From JAXMCI01 sp046349435 (GTDB lineage: Bacteria > Pseudomonadota > Alphaproteobacteria > Dongiales > Dongiaceae): DNA of 64,000 nt. This document shows positions 25,045 to 33,000 of the stretch, in pieces. The notes under the pieces were generated by a model that was given only the letters and a program-made list of their open reading frames with translations, searched no databases and was not told the DNA's origin. The stretch lies in NCBI GenBank assembly GCA_046349435.1, contig JAXMCI010000010.1, positions 62,001 through 126,000 of the forward strand, in the 5' to 3' direction. The position numbers and the translations under genes were made by a program. The stretch's first letter is position 1; each line of letters starts with the position of its first letter.

Positions 25045-25605
25045 TCAGATCTCGATCTGGCCGCCGAGCTCCACGACCCTGTTGGTCGGGATGCTGAAGA
25101 ACTCGGTGGCGTCGAGCATCGTGTTGGAGAGGAAGATGAAGAGCTGGGTGCGCCAGCGGCCGAGCCGCCAGCGGTCTGACCCGACGATCTTCTCCCGCCC
25201 GACGAAGAAGGAGGTGTCCATCAGGTTGAAGGACATCCCCTGGGCGGCGCAGGAGGCGAGCGCCGCCGGTACGTCGGGATCCTGCTGGAACCCGTAATGG
25301 ACGACGATGGTATGGAAGTTGCCGTCGAGGTGGGCGACCTCGAGGCGCTGCGCCTCGGCGACGCGGGGGATGTCCTCGGTGCGCACCGTCATGATGACGA
25401 CGCGCTCGTGCAGCACCTTGTTGTGCTTGAGGTTGTGCAGCAGGGCGTTGGGCACCAGCCCGACATTGCCGGTGAGGAAGATGGCGGTGCCGGGGACCCG
25501 GGCCAGCCGCTGCCGCCCGAGCCGGGCGATGAAGTCGGCGAGCGGCATGGCATCGCGGGCGCGCGCCTTGGCCACTGCCTGCCGCCCGCGCCGCCAGGTC
25601 GAGAT
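25045..25605 (-). repeat. Kup 3' segment, near-identical to 27493-28053
   Basis: The C-terminal codons of kup copy 1 from about TWRRGRQAVAK to the stop are almost base-for-base identical with those of copy 2, whereas the membrane portions differ substantially. This local sameness suggests gene conversion between the tandem copies. Confidence 0.75.
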
Positions 25606-27066
25606 GACCAGGAACACCGCGGCTGCGGCGACGATCGGGAACCAGCCGCCATCGGCGATCTTCAGCAGGTTGGCGCCGAAGAAGGCGAGGTCGACGAGCA
25701 GGAAGAAGGCGAAGACCGCGGCGACGAGCAGCGGGTTCCAGCGGCCGCGACCCAGGGTGTAGACGAGCGCCAGCAAAGTGGTGATCGCCATCGTGCCCGT
25801 GACCGCGATGCCGTAGGCCGAGCCCAGCCGGTCCGACGAGCCGAAATGCAGCACCACGGCGATCACCGCGGCCAGCAGCACCCAGTTGACGGTCGGGACA
25901 TAGACTTGGCCGATCTCGGCCGCCGAGGTGTGCCGCACCTCCATGCGTGGCAGGTATCCCAGCTGGATCGCCTGGCGAGTGATCGAGAAGGCACCCGAGA
26001 TCACCGCCTGCGAGGCGATGATCGTCGCCATCGAGGCGAGCAGCACGAGCGGATAGAGGGCCCAGCCCGGCGCGAGGTGATAGAATGGGTTTTCGATCGC
26101 CTCGGGGACGCGCAGGAGCAGCGCGCCCTGGCCGAAATAGTTGAGCAGCAGGGCGGGAAAGACCAGCCACAGCCAGGCGGCCCGGATGGGCGCGCGGCCG
26201 AAATGCCCCATGTCCGCGTAGAGCGCCTCGGCGCCGGTCACCGCCAGGACGACCGAGCCCAGCAGGATGAATCCTTCGCGCGGGTTGGCGAGCAGCAGGG
26301 ACAAGCCGTGGCGCGGGTCCAGCGCCAGCAGGACGCTTGGGACGCGGACCACCTGCGCCACGCCGAGAACTGCCAGCACGACGAACCAGAGCAGCACGAT
26401 CGGGCCGAAAAAGTTGCCGACCCGGCCGGTGCCGTGGCTCTGGATCAGGAACAGGCCGATCAGCAGCACGACGGTGATCGGCAGGACGTAGGGGTCGAGC
26501 AGCGGCGTCGCCACCTTCAGCCCCTCGACGGCGCTCAGCACCGAGATCGCCGGCGTGATCACGCCGTCGCCGTAGAACAGCGCCGCGCCGACGATGCCGG
26601 CCGCGATCAGCCAGAGATGGCCGCGGCCGAGCGTCCGCGTGGTACGCAGGACGAGCGCCGTGAGCGCCAGGATGCCGCCCTCGCCGCGATTGTCGGCCTG
26701 CATCACCACCAGCACGTACTTGAGCGTGACGACGATGACGAGGGCCCAGGCGATCAGCGACAGCACGCCGAGCACGGCCGGCTGGTCGATCCGGCCCAGC
26801 TCGTTGATGCACTGGCGCAGCGTGTAGAGCGGCGAGGTGCCGATGTCGCCGAACACGACGCCGAGCGCACCGAGCAGGAGCGCGGGCCGCAGGCCGTTCG
26901 CCGTGCCCCGGTGGGGCGTCGGGCTGGCCTGTGGTGCCGCCGTGCGGACGGAATCGGGATCCGGGGGGGCGGTTGTCCGCCCCGGGTCTCGCACCATGGA
27001 GCTTGGTTTTGTGCCCGTGGGGCCGGTGCTTGGCGGAAGGTCGGCGTTCGATCTCGCGTCGGGCAT
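25045..27066 (-). CDS. kup: Kup low-affinity potassium uptake permease (copy 1)
   Basis: A 673-residue KUP/HAK/KT family potassium-proton symporter with twelve membrane helices and a C-terminal cytoplasmic domain. Diagnostic blocks are GVVFGDIGTSPLYTLR, the ADNRGEGGILAL loop, FYGDGVITPAISVLSAVEGL, QSHGTGRVG and EALYADMGHFGR. The first 60 residues are low complexity, so ATG 27066 is provisional; ATG 26997 is possible. A KdpE-type box with -10 region ends about 70 bases upstream, so unlike E. coli kup this copy is probably potassium-regulated. The last 190 or so codons are nearly identical to those of the second kup copy. Confidence 0.93.
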   Translation of the reverse strand: MPDARSNADLPPSTGPTGTKPSSMVRDPGRTTAPPDPDSVRTAAPQASPTPHRGTANGLRPALLLGALGVVFGDIGTSPLYTLRQCINELGRIDQPAVLGVLSLIAWALVIVVTLKYVLVVMQADNRGEGGILALTALVLRTTRTLGRGHLWLIAAGIVGAALFYGDGVITPAISVLSAVEGLKVATPLLDPYVLPITVVLLIGLFLIQSHGTGRVGNFFGPIVLLWFVVLAVLGVAQVVRVPSVLLALDPRHGLSLLLANPREGFILLGSVVLAVTGAEALYADMGHFGRAPIRAAWLWLVFPALLLNYFGQGALLLRVPEAIENPFYHLAPGWALYPLVLLASMATIIASQAVISGAFSITRQAIQLGYLPRMEVRHTSAAEIGQVYVPTVNWVLLAAVIAVVLHFGSSDRLGSAYGIAVTGTMAITTLLALVYTLGRGRWNPLLVAAVFAFFLLVDLAFFGANLLKIADGGWFPIVAAAAVFLVISTWRRGRQAVAKARARDAMPLADFIARLGRQRLARVPGTAIFLTGNVGLVPNALLHNLKHNKVLHERVVIMTVRTEDIPRVAEAQRLEVAHLDGNFHTIVVHYGFQQDPDVPAALASCAAQGMSFNLMDTSFFVGREKIVGSDRWRLGRWRTQLFIFLSNTMLDATEFFSIPTNRVVELGGQIEI

Positions 27067-27136
27067 TCAAATGGTCCCGGTGCAGGGGTGGGACCACCGC
27101 CGCTGGCGGGTATATGGGTCCGAGAGGGATCAAGGC

Positions 27137-27178
27137 TCCATATGGATCCGAGCAGCTGGGCATAAGCGTAGCATAAAG
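27137..27178 (-). promoter_or_regulatory. kup promoter with KdpE-type direct repeat
   Basis: On the minus strand, CTTTATG-CTAC-GCTTATG (27178-27161) is followed after 16 bases by CATATGGA (27144-27137), matching the kdp promoter in half-site sequence, gap and distance to the -10 region. A near-palindrome around CCATATGG overlaps the -10. The kup start codon is about 70 bases downstream. Confidence 0.65.
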
Positions 27179-27492
27179 AGCGCGTCGCGGCCGGACTGGC
27201 GGTTGCGGCGGCACGGCCGCCGGCCTCGTCCTTCGAAGGGTCACGACGAAGGTCTTCGACAAGCTGCCAGGAACTGAACGTCGAGGAGGTGATGGCGCGC
27301 CGCCGCAGTGCCGACCTCGCCCGGGGACGAGCCATCAATGCGGCCGCCTTGGCAGGGCGCGGCTCGTGCCGTGCTGTTCCATTCCCGGCGGGATGGCACC
27401 TTCCCCGGTGCGAACTGAGGACGAGTTTCGGAGGCCGGGCGCGATCTCGAAGGCCTCCGTCTGAGCGTGTCGAACGCGGCCGCGCCGCGGGC
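27179..27492. other. Intergenic region between the two kup genes
   Basis: About 314 bases beyond the kup promoter box with no supported gene. It contains short CTTCGAAGG and GTCTTCGACAAGC tracts that resemble degenerate fragments of dispersed palindromic elements common in GC-rich proteobacteria, but no complete repeat or terminator could be defined. Confidence 0.35.
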
Positions 27493-28053
27493 TCAGATCT
27501 CGATCTGGCCGCCGAGCTCGACGACGCGGTTGGTCGGGATGCTGAAGAACTCGGTGGCGTCGAGCATCGTGTTGGACAGGAAGATGAAGAGCTGGGTGCG
27601 CCAGCGGCCGAGCCGCCAGCGGCCCGAGCCGACGATCTTCTCCCGCCCGACGAAGAAGGAGGTGTCCATCAGGTTGAAGGACATGCCCTGGGCGACGCAG
27701 GAGGCGAGCGCGGCCGGCACGTCGGGGTCGTCCTGGAAGCCGTAATGGACGACGATGGTGTGGAAGTTGCCGTCGAGGTGGGCGATGTCGAGTCGCTGCG
27801 CCGCGGCGACCCGGGGGATGTCCTCGGTGCGCACGGTCATGATCACGACGCGCTCGTGCAGCACCTTGTTGTGCTTGAGGTTGTGCAGCAGGGCGTTGGG
27901 CACCAGCCCGACATTGCCGGTGAGGAAGATGGCCGTGCCGGGGACCCGGGCCAGCCGCTGCCGCCCGAGCCGGGCGATGAAGTCGGCGAGCGGCATGGCG
28001 TCGCGGGCGCGCGCCTTGGCCACCGCCTGCCGCCCGCGCCGCCAGGTCGACAT
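27493..28053 (-). repeat. Kup 3' segment, near-identical to 25045-25605
   Basis: Partner of the conserved 3' segment of kup copy 1; the DNA is nearly identical through the stop codon, ending with GGQIEI in both proteins. Confidence 0.75.
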
Positions 28054-29394
28054 GACGACAAAGACCATTCCGGCGACGCAGACCGGAAACCAGCCGCCCT
28101 GCGCCACCTTCAGCAGGTTGGCCGAGAAGAAGCTCAGGTCGATGGCGAGGAAGACGGCGAACAGCCCGCCGGCGGCGAGCGGATTCCAGCGCAGGATCGA
28201 GATCACGCAGATGAAGGCCAGCAGCGTGTCGATGGTCATCGTGCCGGTCACCGCAATGCCGTAGGCGGAGCCGAGCTGGTCGGAGGATTCGAAGATCAGC
28301 ACGATCGCCAGCACGCCCACCGCCAGGATGCGGTTGACGGTCGGCACGAACACCTGGCCGATCTCCGCCGCCGAGGTGTGGCGCACCTCGAGGCGGGGCA
28401 GGTAGCCCAGCTGGATCGCCTGCCGGGTGAGCGAGAAGGCGCCCGAGATCACCGCCTGCGACGCGATGATGGTCGCCATCGAGGCGAGCACCACCAGCGG
28501 GTAGAGCGCCCAGTCCGGGGCGAGGTGGTAGAAGGGGTTGGCGGCGGCTTCGGGGTGTCGCAGCAGCAGCGCGCCCTGGCCGAAATAGTTGAGCAGCAGC
28601 GCCGGGAAGACGATCCGCAGCCAGGCGACCCTGATCGGGCCGCGGCCGAAATGGCCCATGTCGGCGTAGAGGGCCTCGGCGCCGGTCACCGCCAGCACGA
28701 CCGCGCCGAGCAGCACGAAGCCCACGCCGGGATGATGGATCAGGAACGCGGCGCCGTGCAGCGGGCTGAGGCCGACCAGGATCGACGGCTCCTGGACGAT
28801 CTGGACGGCCCCGAGCAGGCCCAGCACGGTGAACCAGACGAGCACGATCGGGCCGAAGAAGCGGCCGACCCGGCCGGTGCCGTGGCTCTGGATCAGGAAC
28901 AGCCCGACCAGCAGCCCGACGGTGATCGGCAGCACGTAGGGCTCGAACAGCGGCGTCGCGACCTTGAGGCCCTCGACCGCGCTCAGCACCGAGATCGCCG
29001 GGGTGATCACGCCGTCGCCGTAGAACAGCGACGCCCCGACCAGCCCGGCGCCGATGATCAGCGCGTGCCGCCAGCCGGTGCCGCCGGTCGAGCGCAGCGC
29101 CAGGGCGGTGAGCGCCAGGATGCCGCCCTCGCCGCGGTTGTCGGCGCGCATCACCACCAGCACGTACTTCGCGGTCACGACGATGAACAGCGCCCAGGTG
29201 ATCAGCGACAGCACGCCGAGCAGCACGTCGCGCTCCGGCGCGGCGCCGTGCTCGATCTGGTTGAGGCACTGGCGCAGCGTGTAGAGCGGCGAGGTGCCGA
29301 TGTCGCCGAAGACGACGCCGAGCGCGCCGAGGACGAGCGCGGGCCGGGTGGTCCTTGCTGCCGGCGTCTCCAGCCCGATCGCCGCTTGCCCCAT
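27493..29394 (-). CDS. kup: Kup low-affinity potassium uptake permease (copy 2)
   Basis: A second KUP-family potassium-proton symporter, about 633 residues from ATG 29394. It shares the family blocks GVVFGDIGTSPLYTLRQ, ADNRGEGGILAL, FYGDGVITPAIS, QSHGTGRVG and YADMGHFGRG. Upstream in-frame starts exist at 29433 (ATG) and 29457 (TTG); the chosen one gives a leader similar in length to other Kup proteins, and none has a good ribosome site. No KdpE-type box is seen upstream, so the two copies may differ in regulation. Amino acids differ from copy 1 mainly in the membrane domain. Confidence 0.93.
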   Translation of the reverse strand: MGQAAIGLETPAARTTRPALVLGALGVVFGDIGTSPLYTLRQCLNQIEHGAAPERDVLLGVLSLITWALFIVVTAKYVLVVMRADNRGEGGILALTALALRSTGGTGWRHALIIGAGLVGASLFYGDGVITPAISVLSAVEGLKVATPLFEPYVLPITVGLLVGLFLIQSHGTGRVGRFFGPIVLVWFTVLGLLGAVQIVQEPSILVGLSPLHGAAFLIHHPGVGFVLLGAVVLAVTGAEALYADMGHFGRGPIRVAWLRIVFPALLLNYFGQGALLLRHPEAAANPFYHLAPDWALYPLVVLASMATIIASQAVISGAFSLTRQAIQLGYLPRLEVRHTSAAEIGQVFVPTVNRILAVGVLAIVLIFESSDQLGSAYGIAVTGTMTIDTLLAFICVISILRWNPLAAGGLFAVFLAIDLSFFSANLLKVAQGGWFPVCVAGMVFVVMSTWRRGRQAVAKARARDAMPLADFIARLGRQRLARVPGTAIFLTGNVGLVPNALLHNLKHNKVLHERVVIMTVRTEDIPRVAAAQRLDIAHLDGNFHTIVVHYGFQDDPDVPAALASCVAQGMSFNLMDTSFFVGREKIVGSGRWRLGRWRTQLFIFLSNTMLDATEFFSIPTNRVVELGGQIEI

Positions 29395-29520
29395 TGGTAT
29401 CCCGTGCGCGATTCGACGAAGGCCAAATGACATGTCGCCGCCGGGCGGTCCAGTCAAGCCGGGATCTTCGGAAGCCGGCCCCGGCGACGCGGTCCAGGGA
29501 GGCTTCCGCGCGGGCCGCGA

Positions 29521-29859
29521 TCAGCGGCGGCGCGGCGGCAGCCCGGCCAGCGCGCGGCGGTGCGCGCCGACGAAATAGCCGAGCACGAAGCTGACCAGGA
29601 GCCCGGCGACCGCCAGCCCGGCGGGATGGCTCGCCAGCTCGCGGCCGATCGCGCCGGCGGCGGCCGCCGTGGCACCGCCGCCCTCGGCCGCCGCTTCGCC
29701 GACGCTGCTGGCCGCGGCCTCCGCCACGGCCTCTGCCCCAGCTTCTGCCCCAGTTGCTGCCCGAGCCCGGCGCGGCCGCGTCGAGCGGCCCGACCGGCGG
29801 CCGCCCGACGCGCCGCCGCGGCCGCCGCCCTCCGATCCTCGCCCGCGCTGCTCGGCCAT
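29521..29859 (-). CDS. Small low-complexity protein with one membrane helix
   Basis: An unrecognised 112-residue protein. The first 40 residues are Gly/Arg/Ser-rich and strongly basic, then an Ala/Glu/Gly-rich segment, then one C-terminal membrane helix (about residues 79-100, AGLAVAGLLVSFVLGYFVG) and a basic tail. An AAGGAGG ribosome site seven bases before ATG 29859 strongly supports translation. The layout resembles small membrane-tethered basic proteins such as ElaB/YqjD-like ribosome-associated ones, but there is no sequence proof. It lies between kup copy 2 and the lytic transglycosylase gene. Confidence 0.6.
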   Translation of the reverse strand: MAEQRGRGSEGGGRGGASGGRRSGRSTRPRRARAATGAEAGAEAVAEAAASSVGEAAAEGGGATAAAAGAIGRELASHPAGLAVAGLLVSFVLGYFVGAHRRALAGLPPRRR

Positions 29860-29941
29860 GTCCGACCTCCTTGGGCGGCGTCCATGCTCCGCGCCCGCTG
29901 CAGCAACAGATCGAGGGTGGTGCGGGTTGCCGGCGGGCGGC

Positions 29942-31909
29942 TCAGCTCTGGCCGCGCGTCAGGTCCTGGGCGAGCTGCAGCTCGACCTCGTGGCTGGCGC
30001 CGCCCAGCCGGTGCCGGTAGACCTGCAGGTTCTCCAGCACGCGCAGCACGTAGTTGCGGGTCTCGTCGAACGGGATCGTCTCGATCCAGTCGACCACGTC
30101 GACGTTCCTGTCGCGCGGGTCGCCATAGAGCCGGGTCCACTCGGCGACGCGCGAGCCGCCGGCATTGTAGGCGGCGACCGCCAGCACGTAGGAACCGTCG
30201 AAGCGGCGGACCAGCTGGTTGAGATAGGCGCTGCCGAGCTGCAGGTTGAAGTTGGGATCCTTGGTCAGCCGGCGCGCGTCGAACTTCTTGATCTTGAGCT
30301 GGCGCGCCATGTCCTTGGCGGTGCTCGGCATCAGCTGCATCAGGCCGAGCGCGCCGGCCGGGCTGGTCGCGTTCACCGCGAAGGCGCTTTCCTGCCGCAC
30401 GACGGCCAGGATCAGCTCGGGCTCGGGTCCGGCGCCGCGCGGCACGGGGCGGGTCGGGAACAGGTAGTCGACCAGCTCGACGCCCTTGGTGCGGGCCTGC
30501 TTGGCGACGGCGACGGCGTAGTCCTTGCCGAGCTCGGCGGCGAGGTCGGCGGTCATCCGCTGCTCGGTCGGGCGGCTGGCCTGCTCGACCAGGCGCCACA
30601 GGAACGGCCGCGCCCGGTCCGGCTCGCCGACCTCGTCGAGAATGCGGACCACCCGCACCATCTCGAGGCGGCCGAAGGCGGCCGTCTCGGCGTGACTGGG
30701 CTGCGGCAAGGCGGGGAAGCGCAGCGCCGAATCGGTCCCCAGCCGGTGGGCCGCGAGCTGGCCGTAGTAGGTCGTCATGTAGCCGGCCGCGAGGCGGTAC
30801 CATTTCAGCGCCTGGGCGCGGTCGCCGAGCTGCTCGGCAGCCCGCCCGGCCCAGTAGGCGCCGCGCGACCGGCTGAGGCTGGAAGTGGTGCCGCCATAGA
30901 GCCGGGTGAAGTGCTGCAGCCCGACCGGCGCGTCCTGCAGGAAGCGCAGCGCGATCCAGCCGGCCAGCCACTCGCCCTCGACGAAGCTCAGGCTGTCGCC
31001 GCCGCCATGGCCGCTGGCCAGGCGATAGGCGACCGAGATGTCGCCGCGCAGCAGCGCCCGGCGGGCGGCATCCTCGAGCTCAGGCCAGAGGATCTCCGGC
31101 CGGGCCGGGCGGGCCGGCGGCGGGTCGAGCACCGCGGCGGCCTTGTCGTACTGGCCGGCGCGGCGGTACCAGCGGGCCCGCTCGTAGAGCAGGCCGGGGT
31201 CGCGCTGCAGCGCCTTGGGCACCGCCTGCACGGCGGCGTCGGTGCTGGCGCCGGTCATCAGCGCCAGCCGGGCCAGGCCGGCCAGCCGGTGATCCTCGTC
31301 GACCCGCGACAGCAGCCGCCGGGCGGCGTCGCGCTTCTCCTCCCAGAGCAGGCGGTCGAGCCGGGCGGCATCGTCCTGCGGCCGCAGGAACTGGCTGAAG
31401 CGGCTGCGGAACTCCGCCTCGTCGTCGCTGCCGAAGTCGAGCTCGACCCAGCCCCGCCGCAGCACGTCGGCGGCCCGGGCCGGCTGGCCGGCCTTGTCGA
31501 GCGCCAGCGCCAGCTCCATCACGCCGGTGATGGTCACCGGCTCGTGGCCGGCGAACCAGCGCAGCACCTCGGCATTGTCGAGGCCGTCGGGCATCGCCCG
31601 CTCGGCCTGGGCGCGGATCGTGACCAGCCCCGGCCAGTTGGGATTGCCCTCGAGGAAGTTCTGGTACTCGGCGAAGGGATGGGTCGGGCCGCCGCGCATC
31701 AGGTCGAGCCACAGCACGATCTTGCGCGCCACCGGATCGCGCACGCGGTTGATCGCGTAGAACGCGTCGGTCCACTTCTCCTTGTCGATCGCGTCGAAGG
31801 CGATGCGGGTGAGTCGCTTGTCCTCGGCTGTCAGCACCGCCGCCGCAGCCGGCCGCACCGCCACCGCCAGCGACAGAAACGCCAGCACCACGAGGATGTT
31901 TCGCCGCAT
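29942..31909 (-). CDS. Soluble lytic murein transglycosylase (Slt type)
   Basis: A 655-residue periplasmic enzyme. Residues 1-23 form a signal peptide ending AAA; residues about 30-450 are the helical U- and L-type superhelical domain (TPR-like); the C-terminal SLT domain carries catalytic Glu507 in VRQESAF, followed by GALGLMQLMPSTA and the AYNAG motif. It cleaves peptidoglycan glycan strands with formation of 1,6-anhydromuramyl ends. ATG 31909 was chosen for the signal peptide; a GTG four codons upstream and a much longer frame are less likely. Length matches E. coli Slt70. Confidence 0.92.
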   Translation of the reverse strand: MRRNILVVLAFLSLAVAVRPAAAAVLTAEDKRLTRIAFDAIDKEKWTDAFYAINRVRDPVARKIVLWLDLMRGGPTHPFAEYQNFLEGNPNWPGLVTIRAQAERAMPDGLDNAEVLRWFAGHEPVTITGVMELALALDKAGQPARAADVLRRGWVELDFGSDDEAEFRSRFSQFLRPQDDAARLDRLLWEEKRDAARRLLSRVDEDHRLAGLARLALMTGASTDAAVQAVPKALQRDPGLLYERARWYRRAGQYDKAAAVLDPPPARPARPEILWPELEDAARRALLRGDISVAYRLASGHGGGDSLSFVEGEWLAGWIALRFLQDAPVGLQHFTRLYGGTTSSLSRSRGAYWAGRAAEQLGDRAQALKWYRLAAGYMTTYYGQLAAHRLGTDSALRFPALPQPSHAETAAFGRLEMVRVVRILDEVGEPDRARPFLWRLVEQASRPTEQRMTADLAAELGKDYAVAVAKQARTKGVELVDYLFPTRPVPRGAGPEPELILAVVRQESAFAVNATSPAGALGLMQLMPSTAKDMARQLKIKKFDARRLTKDPNFNLQLGSAYLNQLVRRFDGSYVLAVAAYNAGGSRVAEWTRLYGDPRDRNVDVVDWIETIPFDETRNYVLRVLENLQVYRHRLGGASHEVELQLAQDLTRGQS

Positions 31910-32036
31910 CCTGTGCCCCACCGCAATCCCCTTGGCCCGCGGCCCCCCCTTGGCGCGCCGGGGGCCCCCGTTGCGCGCCAGGATCGCCAAACCGTCCCCG
32001 CCGGTCAACAGGAACGCGAGCCGGGCATCCCGCCGC

Positions 32037-32975
32037 TCAGGCGGCGAGGCGGCGCTGCAGGTGGCGGATGGTGAAGAGATCGAGGTGGGCGCCGCCGATG
32101 TTCTTGTAGACGGTGATCTCCTCGGCGCTGCGCCGGCCGGCGGCGCGGCCGGGACAGAGGTCCCAGAGATCGACGATGTCGGCGGCCCGCAGCAGGCCGC
32201 GCTCGATCGGCCGGATGACGTCGCCGGCATGATCGTGGCCGGCGCGCGAATCCATGAAGACGCGGCCGCGCCGGATCGTATCGTCGTCGGCCTCGCGCAT
32301 GTCGGCGGTGTAGCCGCCGATCAGGTCGACATGGGTGCCCGGGCGCAGCAGCGCGCCCTTGACCAATGGCTCGCTCGCCATGGTGACGCAGCAGATGACG
32401 TCGGCGCGGCGCACCGCCTCGTCGAGATCCGGCGCGACGCCGACGCGGATGCCGGGCACCGAGAGCCGGCCCGCGAGCGCCTCGGCGCGGGCCGTCGTGC
32501 GGTTCCAGATCAGCGCCTCGCGCAGCGAGGGGCGCACCGCCTTGTGCGCCATGACGGCGTGCGGCGCCAGCGCGCCGGCCCCGACCACCAGCAGCCGCTC
32601 GACGTCCGGCCGCGCCAGCAGATCCGCGCCCAACGCCGAATCAGCGAGCGTCTTGCGCTCGGTCATCGCCGCGCCGTCGGCGGCCAGCACCGCGCCGCCG
32701 GTGTCGCCGTCGAACAGCACCACGACGCCCTGGACGGACGGCTGCGGCGGGTCGCGCGACAGGTTTGCCGGGAAGACGCCGACCAGCTTGACGGCGATCG
32801 CCTCGCCGGGCGCCCAGGCGCCCAGCCCGAGGAAGGCGTTGCCCCGGGGCGGCGGCTCGTGCATGAGGAACCGGTCGGTCAGCGGCTCGCCGCCGCAATG
32901 CGCCGCCCGCAGCGCCGCCGCCAGCCCAGGATAGTCGAGCAGCTGGTGCACCGTGGCGCTGTCGACGTAACGCAT
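32037..32975 (-). CDS. Ornithine cyclodeaminase / mu-crystallin family protein
   Basis: A 312-residue Rossmann-fold protein of the ornithine cyclodeaminase, mu-crystallin and ketimine reductase family. The family blocks visible are FLGLGAWAPGEAIAVKLV, the DGDTGGAVLAADGAAMTERKTLADSALG segment that binds substrate, VVGAGALAPHAVMAH for NAD(P), and DLIGGYTADMREAD. Possible reactions are ornithine to proline or reduction of cyclic ketimines, for example to proline or N-methyl cyclic amino acids. It ends the run with the DgcA-like gene 25 bases upstream, which supports a role in N-methylated or cyclic amino acid catabolism. Confidence 0.87.
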   Translation of the reverse strand: MRYVDSATVHQLLDYPGLAAALRAAHCGGEPLTDRFLMHEPPPRGNAFLGLGAWAPGEAIAVKLVGVFPANLSRDPPQPSVQGVVVLFDGDTGGAVLAADGAAMTERKTLADSALGADLLARPDVERLLVVGAGALAPHAVMAHKAVRPSLREALIWNRTTARAEALAGRLSVPGIRVGVAPDLDEAVRRADVICCVTMASEPLVKGALLRPGTHVDLIGGYTADMREADDDTIRRGRVFMDSRAGHDHAGDVIRPIERGLLRAADIVDLWDLCPGRAAGRRSAEEITVYKNIGGAHLDLFTIRHLQRRLAA

Positions 32976-33000
32976 CGGCTCAATCCCCCTCTGGTGCCGG

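Noticed and set aside
27133..27148. Near-palindrome around CCATATGG upstream of kup copy 1
   Set aside because: It coincides with the inferred -10 region, and no second copy of the palindrome itself is found at the other two promoters.
27240..27480. CTTCGAAGG and TCTTCGACAAGC tracts as a repetitive palindromic element
   Set aside because: Only fragments are visible, and no second copy was found in the window.
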